Shown here one piece after another: positions 1-7,332 of a DNA stretch of 64,000 nt. Position numbers and translations under genes: made by a program. The DNA lies in NCBI GenBank assembly GCA_002787775.1, contig PCUW01000048.1, forward strand, positions 62,001 to 126,000. The letters run 5' to 3'. Origin of the DNA: Bdellovibrionales bacterium CG12_big_fil_rev_8_21_14_0_65_38_15 (GTDB lineage: Bacteria; Bdellovibrionota; Bacteriovoracia; Bacteriovoracales; Bacteriovoracaceae). The stretch's first letter is position 1. The number at the start of each line of letters is the position of its first letter. The notes below the pieces were generated by a model, which saw only the letters and a list, made by a program, of their open reading frames with translations, was not told where the DNA came from and made no database searches.

Positions 1-682
1 TGTCTGCCTCTTCACAACCACATAGCCCTGTTCCGACTGATCCTACAGAACAAGTTACAAAAGTTGCTGTGCCCCAAATCGATTCAGCAAATGACGCGAT
101 CGCTGCAGCAGTAATTGCAATTGTAAGTATCTTTGTATTACCGGCTCTTTTTTTAACAGCATCAGCAGCTGTTCTCTCCATACTTTCAGCCGCTACTAAT
201 GCATCAATTTGTTCTGTGTTAACGGCAGCATCATCTGTTAGTTCTGCATACATTTCTCTAGTACTTTGAACTGCTTTCTTATATGAGGAGTAGTTCATAA
301 TCTCCATAATAAGATATATAGCAGCCCCAGCTGAAAAAAGCTTTCCTGATATTGTATTAAAGCAACTAATTGCAACCGTCGGTCCTATTAACAAGATTAG
401 AAGAACCATGATTTGATTCATCGTTAGCTTACCTGCTTCTTGTCTCGAGGCTCGATAATCTAAGGTATTATTGCTTGAATTTCCAACCGCATCAGTGGCG
501 TTAGGAGTTGCGATTGCTTCGACATATTCTCCACCGTCAACTGTATCTCGATCCCTAACGACAACATCATCTCTTGGTTCTGCTGAATAAGAAGTTGCAA
601 AAGCAATGGCCCTGCCTTCGATATGCAACGTAAACAATGCAAAGATCAAAGAGAATGTTGTAAGTGTCTTTAGAAACTTCAT
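1..682 (-). CDS. Secreted/membrane protein of unknown function, 3' end cut by window edge
   Basis: An uninterrupted frame runs from an ATG at 682 to the window edge (227 codons, no stop), so the gene is C-terminally incomplete here. An AAGG-type ribosome site lies about 8 bases before the ATG. The N-terminus (MKFLKTLTTFSLIFALF) looks like a signal peptide or membrane anchor. A second hydrophobic stretch (residues about 93-125, starting MNQIMVLLILLIGPTVAIS) looks like a transmembrane hairpin. It is followed by a charged, Ala-rich, helix-prone segment and another hydrophobic stretch near residues 185-205, ending in a Cys-containing tail (CGCEE). I recognise no family. Its reading frame is intact and its start context is good, so I take it as real. 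Confidence 0.75.
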   Translation of the reverse strand, partial: MKFLKTLTTFSLIFALFTLHIEGRAIAFATSYSAEPRDDVVVRDRDTVDGGEYVEAIATPNATDAVGNSSNNTLDYRASRQEAGKLTMNQIMVLLILLIGPTVAISCFNTISGKLFSAGAAIYLIMEIMNYSSYKKAVQSTREMYAELTDDAAVNTEQIDALVAAESMERTAADAVKKRAGNTKILTIAITAAAIASFAESIWGTATFVTCSVGSVGTGLCGCEEAD

Positions 683-796
683 GAGTTTTCACCTTATAAT
701 GTTGATTCTATTATAAATGATAACTGGCTAAACCCATTTCTCCTAGTACAAATCAATACTATGTCATTGAAATTATATAAAAGAGCATTGCCAATC

Positions 797-2785
797 CTAA
801 TGGGCTAAATGATCTAAAACGAGCTTACTTACTTGGATAGGATCTTGATAGGAGGCTTTATGGGAGCAGCCTTTTATAATTAGACTGTTAGCCCAAAGCA
901 TTTGATATTTATGATCAAGTTCTCCGCTAAGAGCGATAATACTTTGGTTGTTAACCAGAGAAGAATAGTCGGGTTGTGAGCTTAGACCATAAGTCTTAAG
1001 CGCTTGCTCATACGACTTGGGAATATTTTTAGTCATAGCGATTAATGTTGAAATTTGCGAATCATTTAATTGAAAGAGCTTTGCTTGATACCATTCTTTT
1101 AAAAAAGTATCGAAGTTATTCATTTTTTTTATAATATCATTTTCAAATTCAATTCTTTGCTTTCTTTCTTCAACCGTTTTAAGACCTGGATGAGTGCCTT
1201 CAAGGATAAGTTTTTTGACGAGTTTTGGGTATCGATCTAATAAACCTAAGGCTAGACGCCCTCCCATGGAGTATCCATAAATCCATAAATTAGAAAAACG
1301 TATAAGTAAGCACGCAATCTCATCGATAATATCATCCCAATTGTTATAGTGATGATTTAAATGGTTTCCATGAAAAGGCAGATCAAGTGTCCAAATATTA
1401 AAATGATTTGAAAATTGATATGCTAAATCTTTTAAACTTTCTGAACTTCCCATGAAGCCATGGAAAAAAACTAAGTCAGGTTTGTCTTTAATTGGAGAGT
1501 TGACTTGACACAAATTCCATTTAAAAAAACTGTTATTAACAGCTTCCTTCATGTCAGTTGCTTTAAGTTTTAAGCCTGATGTTATTACCACAGGACTGCT
1601 TATAAATCTTATTTTTTGATACGAAGGTAAGGCTTGATTAAGAGAGAGAATTTCGTTGATGGTCGTTTTATTCTTTGGTGAAACGAGTGCAGAATTTAAA
1701 TTTTGGTAATATGGGTCTATCAAAGGTAAGACGTGAATTTCTTTTAAAGAAGACCTATCAAGAAAGTAGTCTTCTAATTCTTTTGGATTAATATTTTCGC
1801 CACCAGATTTATAAATAAAGTCGGCTCTTCCATCAATATAAAGCTCATTGTTTTCTAGTCGAGCTAAGTCTTGAGTATGAAAAAAACCATTACCATCAAA
1901 AGGAAGTACATCCTTGTCTGCCTCTTGATAGCCGTAAAAGCAGGCTTCACCTTTAAAGCAAAGATGCTTATCAATAATACTAATGTCTCGATTCTTTAGA
2001 ACTTTGCCAACACTTCCATTAAAAGTATCGCCAGGCTTTGTAGCACTTAAAATGGCGACTGATTCACTGCTGCCGTAGCTAAGGCTTATTGGTATTGATT
2101 TTTCTTTTGCAGTTAAAAGGATCTTTTTATCAAGGGCCTGGCCGCCAATAATAACAGCTTTAAAATCCTTCATATTGAAATTTGATTGAAGGAGCTGTTG
2201 TAATTGAGTTGGAACTAAAGAAATAAATTGAGCCTTGTCATCTAATGCCGTTTCCCAATCTCCATTTTCCGCTATGCGAAGTCTAGAATTTGATTCAAGG
2301 GCGCGCCATAAAGGAAGTAGCCCTCCAATATGATTTAAAGGAAGAGGGGAGAGTACTAGATCTTCTGATTTAATTTGATAAAAATCACAGCTTGCCTTAG
2401 CACTTGCAATGAGCGCTTTGGGTTTAATAAGAACAACCTTAGACTTTCCGGATGAGCCTGATGTTGCTATCGCAAGCAAGGAATTTGGATCGAGTTGTTT
2501 TTGTTGAAGTTTGTTTTTTTGGGGAGATAGTTCTATGTCGATGACTTGATCAGGATTAAAAAGTTCTCTAACAAAAACTCTTTCTTTATCATTTTGAAAG
2601 GCATTTTCACTAAAAACTCTTTTACCTGCAATGAGGCAGGCGTGAAGAGCTGCAAGATGATGTATTTGGTTTTTTAGACTTACACTAATCTTGTAGGCTT
2701 TTGGTAACGAAGATCGATAAGTCTCGATTAAAGACTCAAACTCATGTGCTGAAAATAATTGGGTTGAAGTTTGAATTGAAATCAT
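797..2785 (-). CDS. menE-menH: MenE-MenH fusion: O-succinylbenzoate-CoA ligase + SHCHC synthase
   Basis: Bifunctional menaquinone-pathway protein of 662 residues. Residues about 1-425 are an adenylate-forming ligase: P-loop TSGSSGKSK at 108-116, the MenE-like NHIGGL at 151-156, YGSSES at 237-242 and the GRADFIYKSGGENI hinge near 319-332. This would activate O-succinylbenzoate with CoA. Residues about 435-662 are an alpha/beta hydrolase with FHGFMGS at 441-447, nucleophile Ser506 in GYSMGG, the MenH-like GELDHKY at 621-627 and His642, matching 2-succinyl-6-hydroxy-2,4-cyclohexadiene-carboxylate synthase. These are usually separate enzymes, MenH acting before MenE. The start ATG overlaps the dinB stop by one base (TAATG), so it is probably co-transcribed with lexA-dinB. 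The MenH assignment rests on the GELD motif; another small-substrate hydrolase is less likely. Confidence 0.85.
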   Translation of the reverse strand: MISIQTSTQLFSAHEFESLIETYRSSLPKAYKISVSLKNQIHHLAALHACLIAGKRVFSENAFQNDKERVFVRELFNPDQVIDIELSPQKNKLQQKQLDPNSLLAIATSGSSGKSKVVLIKPKALIASAKASCDFYQIKSEDLVLSPLPLNHIGGLLPLWRALESNSRLRIAENGDWETALDDKAQFISLVPTQLQQLLQSNFNMKDFKAVIIGGQALDKKILLTAKEKSIPISLSYGSSESVAILSATKPGDTFNGSVGKVLKNRDISIIDKHLCFKGEACFYGYQEADKDVLPFDGNGFFHTQDLARLENNELYIDGRADFIYKSGGENINPKELEDYFLDRSSLKEIHVLPLIDPYYQNLNSALVSPKNKTTINEILSLNQALPSYQKIRFISSPVVITSGLKLKATDMKEAVNNSFFKWNLCQVNSPIKDKPDLVFFHGFMGSSESLKDLAYQFSNHFNIWTLDLPFHGNHLNHHYNNWDDIIDEIACLLIRFSNLWIYGYSMGGRLALGLLDRYPKLVKKLILEGTHPGLKTVEERKQRIEFENDIIKKMNNFDTFLKEWYQAKLFQLNDSQISTLIAMTKNIPKSYEQALKTYGLSSQPDYSSLVNNQSIIALSGELDHKYQMLWANSLIIKGCSHKASYQDPIQVSKLVLDHLAH

Positions 2786-3909
2786 TAATTTGCCATATCA
2801 TATTCAAGATTTAATTGTTCTGGACCATTTTCATAACTAAGTCTGATTCCGGCCCCAATCAGTCTGACGGGTGTATTATATTTTAAAAGAAGATCTTTTA
2901 GCATTATATAAAAATCGTCAGCGTGTGGTAGATCTTTTTGATCTTTGTCTAAGACACGCTCAAAGGAATGCTGTTTAAAGTCATGGGTTTTAATTTTAAC
3001 AAAGAGCTTATGAGCACAAGCATCTAAATGTTTAAGTTTGAATTTATCAAACCTTCTTTCAAGTTCGAGATAGATATCACTTAGTTGAGATAAAGAGTCT
3101 TCAATCTCTAGATCGTCTTGGAATGTCTCTTCAACGCCAAGAGACTTTCTAAGCCAGTCGGTAATGACCTCGTTATCGTCGTAGCCAAAAGAAAGCTCAA
3201 ACAGCCGGTGAGCATAATTGCCAAATTTCTTACGTAGGGTGAACAAGTCGATTATTTGAATATCTTGGCAAGTTTTAAAACCTCGACGCTCAAGTGACTG
3301 TGCCGTTTTAGCTCCGATCCCAGGAAGTTTTGCTAAAGGTAAGTTTATTATAAAGGTTGATATATCTTGAGGTGAAATTGTGAATTGACCATTAGGTTTA
3401 TTCCAATCACTTGAAAGCTTTGCTAGAAATTTATTTGGGGCAATACCTGCAGAAGCCGTTAGACCCGTTACTTCAAAGATTTCATTTCTAATTTGCTTAG
3501 CAATCAGGGTTGCTGAACCATTAAAAAACTCAGAGTCTGTAACGTCAAGATAGGCTTCATCTAGAGAAAGTGGTTCTACTGAATCAGTATATTTTTTAAA
3601 AATTTCATGAATTTGATTTGATACTTCTTTGTAGACAGACATTCTTCCTGGAACAATAAGAAGTTCTGGACAAAGTCTTAGGGCCAAAGAAGAGGGCATG
3701 GCCGATTTTACCCCAAACTTTCTTGCTTGATAATTACAAGTCGATAATACGGCCCTAGTCCCTGGAGGTCCGCCTACGGCGAGTGGTACATTTCTCCACT
3801 CAGGATGATCGCGCATTTCAACTGAGGCATAAAATGAATCCATGTCGATATGTATGATTTTTCGATGTTGGCTTAGAACTTTTAACTTGAGGCTTTCAGC
3901 ATCAAACAT
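2785..3909 (-). CDS. dinB: DNA polymerase IV (Y family)
   Basis: Translesion DNA polymerase of 374 residues, a normal length for DinB. The palm metal ligands are visible: Asp22 in IHIDMDSFYASVE, and Asp117-Glu118 in SLDEAYLD. The fingers segment VLSTCNYQARKFGVKS and the helix-hairpin-helix of the thumb (LPGIGAKTAQSL) follow, then the little-finger domain. The gene starts 8 bases inside the end of lexA and ends in a one-base overlap with the menE-menH fusion, so it sits in the middle of a lexA-dinB-menEH unit and is expected to be under LexA control through the operator upstream of lexA. The assignment is secure; which lesions it bypasses cannot be read from sequence. Confidence 0.95.
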   Translation of the reverse strand: MFDAESLKLKVLSQHRKIIHIDMDSFYASVEMRDHPEWRNVPLAVGGPPGTRAVLSTCNYQARKFGVKSAMPSSLALRLCPELLIVPGRMSVYKEVSNQIHEIFKKYTDSVEPLSLDEAYLDVTDSEFFNGSATLIAKQIRNEIFEVTGLTASAGIAPNKFLAKLSSDWNKPNGQFTISPQDISTFIINLPLAKLPGIGAKTAQSLERRGFKTCQDIQIIDLFTLRKKFGNYAHRLFELSFGYDDNEVITDWLRKSLGVEETFQDDLEIEDSLSQLSDIYLELERRFDKFKLKHLDACAHKLFVKIKTHDFKQHSFERVLDKDQKDLPHADDFYIMLKDLLLKYNTPVRLIGAGIRLSYENGPEQLNLEYDMAN

Positions 3910-4534
3910 ATGATCTCATGAGACCAACAAGAATGCCTGCAATCCTGAAGTCTTGATCTGGCCCTATAAAGAATGACTTCATTTTTGAATTTGATGGAAT
4001 AAGCTCGATTGTGGACTTAGATTTCTTAATCGTTTTTAAAGTCGCTTCCCCGTCAACTAAAGCAATCACAACTTGGCCATTATCTGCTGTCGCCTGGTGA
4101 CGACAGACGATGAGATCGCCATCCAAAATACCAGCTTCAATCATCGATTCACCAACCACAGATAAAGCGAAGTATTGTCCGTCTTTAACCATCATTGATT
4201 TAGGAACTTGAATTGTTTCACTTGGATTTTCTATGGCCTCAATTGGTATACCGGCAGCAATATCTCCAAGCCAAGGAATATCTTCAACATCAAGAGATGG
4301 ACGAATTGTATTTTTAGTCTCTTCATTGCTGGCTAGTGTGATGCCGCGTCTGGCGTTCCAGTCGGTTTCTAAATAACCAGCGCTCATAAGATACTTTAGA
4401 TACGCTTGAACCGAACCAAAGGACTTAAAGCCAAAATGGTCTTTAATCTCCCTTTGGGTGGGGGCGTAGCCATTTTGACTTGAGTAGTCACAGATATAGT
4501 CGAAAACTTCTTTTTGTTTTTTAGTTATAGCCAT
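3902..4534 (-). CDS. lexA: LexA SOS repressor
   Basis: Repressor-protease of 210 residues. The N-terminal winged helix (residues 1-70) has the typical PTQREIKDHFGFKSFGSVQAYL recognition region. The C-terminal S24 self-cleavage domain carries the Ala94-Gly95 cleavage site in GDIAAGIP, nucleophile Ser130 in VVGESM and the Lys167 general base in GEATLKTIKK. RecA filament stimulates autocleavage and derepression. The gene leads the lexA-dinB-menEH unit, with dinB overlapping it by 8 bases. It lies only 31 bases downstream of the preceding gene, and that gap is almost filled by two tandem palindromic boxes, so autoregulation is likely. No strong Shine-Dalgarno is visible before the ATG. Confidence 0.96.
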   Translation of the reverse strand: MAITKKQKEVFDYICDYSSQNGYAPTQREIKDHFGFKSFGSVQAYLKYLMSAGYLETDWNARRGITLASNEETKNTIRPSLDVEDIPWLGDIAAGIPIEAIENPSETIQVPKSMMVKDGQYFALSVVGESMIEAGILDGDLIVCRHQATADNGQVVIALVDGEATLKTIKKSKSTIELIPSNSKMKSFFIGPDQDFRIAGILVGLMRSYV

Positions 4535-4543
4535 GAATAAAGC

Positions 4544-4564
4544 TTAAGCGTAAGTTACGCGTAA
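4544..4564. promoter_or_regulatory. Putative tandem LexA operator
   Basis: Two copies of a 10-base box lie 11 bases apart, one helical turn: TTAAGCGTAA at 4544-4553 and the perfect palindrome TTACGCGTAA at 4555-4564. They end about 10 bases before the lexA start. The LexA site reported for Bdellovibrio is of the TTAC-spacer-GTAA type with a three-base spacer as I recall it; here the spacer is two bases. Position and symmetry fit an autoregulatory operator; binding is inferred. Confidence 0.7.
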
Positions 4565-4565
4565 G

Positions 4566-6374
4566 TCAATAGCGCTCGTCAAAGAGGTGAAATATCTCAA
4601 CTGCACGTTGAAAATTAAAGCGATAGTATTTTTGAGGAACAGCAATATTGATTTTATTATCCCATGAAAATGAATTGATATAACGATCGTCATTAATCAC
4701 GCCCAATGTTGCTTCTATTTGAACATGACCTTTAAACATTGAATGCATAATTGCTAGTACTTCTGAGGCAAAGGTTCCGCCAGAAACATATAAAGATGTT
4801 CTTAAGAGCGATGACATTTTTTTCATTCTACATTCACTGTCTTCACATCGTTGAATTCTTTTTAAATCACTTGATATTGATCTTAGCTTTCTTGCTAGTG
4901 GGCGAAGCTCGTCTCTGTAACTTAAACTTGAAGAATTTGACTCTAGAGCTAGGTCCCAGCGCTCCTTAGTTGTGTCAGTTACTTTATAGACATGTTGCCA
5001 AAAGTCTTTGTCTGTAATTCTTAAAAGAGTATTCATAGCAACTTCATCAAAGATAATTCTCATATCTAAAGATGTTCGAGGTTTATCCTTTTTAAAGACG
5101 TCTCTCATTGCTTCATCTATTTCAATTGAGCTTTGGTTAAGTGAAATTTGATTAATACTTTTAATATATTTGCTTTCGAGCTCTTTAAGGCTGGTATTTT
5201 TATCTGTTATTCTGCTTGTTAAAATTGCGTGCGGTCTTTCAATTTGATCATTATCTTTGTAGGCCATGAATAATATATTGCTAAAAAACTCTTCTCCGCT
5301 AATAAAGCTAAACCAGCTTCTTTCGCGCTCATTTTCAGATTGGTACTGCTCGTTAACCAGGGCAACTTCCCCGTTTGCATCAGTTAAATATTCTTCAATG
5401 GCATCAAATCGATTTCTTGATCTTGATGAATAAAGTCCGAATAAAGAGATGTTTGCACTTTTTTGTTTGAAGTGATCTATGGCAAAATTATCAATTGCAT
5501 AGTCTTTTAGAATTTCAACGTCATTATTAACGGTAAGTCGATATAAAACTTCTTTAAATTCAGGCAGGTTCTTTCTTATTTCAAAAAATGATCTTTTGTT
5601 TTGTCCAAACTTATAATCTGCCTTTAATAACGAGTATGATAAAAAGCCATTTGTAACATAAAGCAGCTGACCCCATTCTTTATAGACACTTTCATCGACA
5701 AAGACTTTCATTGTTTCAGGATTTTTATTATCAATAAAGGTTCTTGAAAGTTCTACTTTTGAAAAGCTGGTTTGATGAACGAATGGATTGATCATAATCC
5801 CGCCGCCTAATTTTAAGCGACCGCGGCCTTCCAAGTATCCCTCAGTCATAAGAACATATTTTTCAGGCAAACGTTGAGATTCAATTTGAAAGGGGAGCAT
5901 GAGATTAATGATAAAGTCATTGGCGAGCATGCCTTCACGGTGGCTAGCTACTGGCTGCACTAATGTATATTTTTTAATATAGCCGATATCGCCAAAGACA
6001 ACGAGTCCCGCTCCAAATCTAAATCCAATTGTAAGTTCATCTTTTAATAGAAAGCGATCAGCATCACTTGTAGGCCACGGATTCTTTTCAACTTTTCGTT
6101 GCAGACCGAAAACAACTTTTGCGACGACTAAATGATCAATGCCAAATTCTTCAGACTCGACATAGATGTTACTGGTTGAGTCGACAAGTTTGTGAAAATT
6201 CTTCTTAAGGTAGCCATGAATCTTTTCGTAGCTTGTTTGCGCCTCTCTAGCCTCTTTTTCTATATGCGGAGGTAGGCCAAGGGGAAGCCATCTGAGCATC
6301 GGCTCTGGTTGAGTTTGGGCGTAAGACGAAAGTGTCGTTAACCAAATGGATAGAATAAGTGCAAATTTAAGCAT
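4566..6374 (-). CDS. Large secreted protein of unknown function
   Basis: Predicted exported protein of 602 residues. I chose the internal ATG at 6374, which gives a clean signal peptide (MLKFALILSIWLTTLSSYAQ); the ATG at 6416 would add 14 residues ahead of it. The first third contains glycine-rich alternating strands (for example LTIGFRFGAGLVVFGDIGYIKK) and a lipid-exposed-looking VHQTSF region. The rest is charged and helical with a single CEDSEC motif near residues 510-520. I recognise no domain. It lies immediately upstream of lexA on the same strand with a 191-base gap, so read-through into lexA is possible. Likely periplasmic or outer-membrane-associated; no function is assigned. Confidence 0.7.
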   Translation of the reverse strand: MLKFALILSIWLTTLSSYAQTQPEPMLRWLPLGLPPHIEKEAREAQTSYEKIHGYLKKNFHKLVDSTSNIYVESEEFGIDHLVVAKVVFGLQRKVEKNPWPTSDADRFLLKDELTIGFRFGAGLVVFGDIGYIKKYTLVQPVASHREGMLANDFIINLMLPFQIESQRLPEKYVLMTEGYLEGRGRLKLGGGIMINPFVHQTSFSKVELSRTFIDNKNPETMKVFVDESVYKEWGQLLYVTNGFLSYSLLKADYKFGQNKRSFFEIRKNLPEFKEVLYRLTVNNDVEILKDYAIDNFAIDHFKQKSANISLFGLYSSRSRNRFDAIEEYLTDANGEVALVNEQYQSENERERSWFSFISGEEFFSNILFMAYKDNDQIERPHAILTSRITDKNTSLKELESKYIKSINQISLNQSSIEIDEAMRDVFKKDKPRTSLDMRIIFDEVAMNTLLRITDKDFWQHVYKVTDTTKERWDLALESNSSSLSYRDELRPLARKLRSISSDLKRIQRCEDSECRMKKMSSLLRTSLYVSGGTFASEVLAIMHSMFKGHVQIEATLGVINDDRYINSFSWDNKINIAVPQKYYRFNFQRAVEIFHLFDERY

Positions 6375-6470
6375 GTAGCAATATAGCGCGCTGCACAATG
6401 AAAGGAAATGGCCCATGTAAAAATGACTTTAAGCGTTTATGGTTATAAGTTATTGAATTTAAATTAAAGT

Positions 6471-6486
6471 ATTAGCTCAAGCTAAT
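6471..6486. promoter_or_regulatory. Perfect 16-base palindrome in divergent intergenic region
   Basis: ATTAGCT-CA-AGCTAAT: two 7-base arms with a 2-base centre lie between the divergent genes starting at 6374 and 6596. It is not followed by a T-run in either direction, so a protein-binding site is more likely than a terminator. No regulator for it is identified. Confidence 0.4.
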
Positions 6487-6595
6487 GTAAAATATTAGGT
6501 AGATGTAAGATTTTTTCATACTCTAACACGTTGACCATGCACCGTGAAAAAACTATTGTGCCGACATGTAATTCTTACCTGAAGGGAGGCAAGAG

Positions 6596-7282
6596 ATGAC
6601 TAAATTCATAGCAATTTTTACGGCCATGGCATTTAATTTTTACACAGCTAGTGCTCAAGATTTGGATTCACAGTCTGATCCTTACTTTGAGATTTCTAAA
6701 GTCACTGTTACTGAAGTTGAAACTCCTTATTATAAAGACAATGAGCTTGGGCGAGATAAAAATCTTGGTGCTGTTATTATGCAGGCACGTGAGCTTATCG
6801 CTTTTGGAAAAGAAATTTGGAAGATTGTTGAAGCTGGACGTCCAGTGATGAATACTTCTTCAATGCAAACAATCACTGTTCTGCCTAAAACTGAAGATGG
6901 ACAAGTTGTTAGTCCTCTAGACATGGAGTCATGGAATCTTCCATCGGCTAAATCTTTTAGAGTTGAATATAAAAATGGTTTTGGCATGCTTGTTGTTGGA
7001 TTTACTTATACCGTTGTGTACCAGTGGGGTGGTTCATATGATGGTAAAGGGAAGTATCTGACTGGAGTCAATGTTATGGCAGACGATATCTCAGTTGCTT
7101 GGGGATATGATTTTTCTGCGACCTCAAAGCTTGTTAGCATTACTAATACAGGTACTAAGGCCAATCCGGTTGCTGCAGCGACGTTCAATATTAGCTATAG
7201 AGTAAAAACAGTAGTTAAAGACCAAACTAGCAGCGAAACGTTCTATGTTACTGGTTCAGGTAAGATTGGCAAATTGCACTAG
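6596..7282 (+). CDS. Small secreted beta-rich protein, unknown function
   Basis: Exported protein of 228 residues with signal peptide MTKFIAIFTAMAFNFYTASAQ and a strong GGAGG ribosome site just before the ATG. The mature part has no cysteine. It carries a short hydrophobic helix-prone segment (MQARELIAFGKEIWKIVEAG) and then a series of alternating strands with aromatic residues (FRVEYKNGFGMLVVGFTYTVVYQ), consistent with a beta-sandwich or small barrel. The gene stands alone, divergent from the 4566-6374 gene, and is closed by the terminator at 7306-7332. I do not recognise a family. Confidence 0.75.
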   Translation: MTKFIAIFTAMAFNFYTASAQDLDSQSDPYFEISKVTVTEVETPYYKDNELGRDKNLGAVIMQARELIAFGKEIWKIVEAGRPVMNTSSMQTITVLPKTEDGQVVSPLDMESWNLPSAKSFRVEYKNGFGMLVVGFTYTVVYQWGGSYDGKGKYLTGVNVMADDISVAWGYDFSATSKLVSITNTGTKANPVAAATFNISYRVKTVVKDQTSSETFYVTGSGKIGKLH

Positions 7283-7305
7283 AAATAAAAAGATATAAAG
7301 TTACT

Positions 7306-7332
7306 AAAGCCTTCCTTCGGGAAGGCTTTTTT
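7306..7332 (+). terminator. Rho-independent terminator (usable in both directions)
   Basis: Stem AGCCTTCC / GGAAGGCT with a TTCG tetraloop, followed by six T on the plus strand and preceded by three A. It lies in the 48 bases between the convergent genes ending at 7282 and 7331. Confidence 0.9.

Noticed and set aside
69-269. 66-codon plus-strand frame at the left edge
   Set aside because: It lies antisense to the longer minus-strand frame 1-682, which has a signal peptide and ribosome site.
460-642. 60-codon minus-strand frame
   Set aside because: It is out of frame inside the 1-682 gene and has no independent support.
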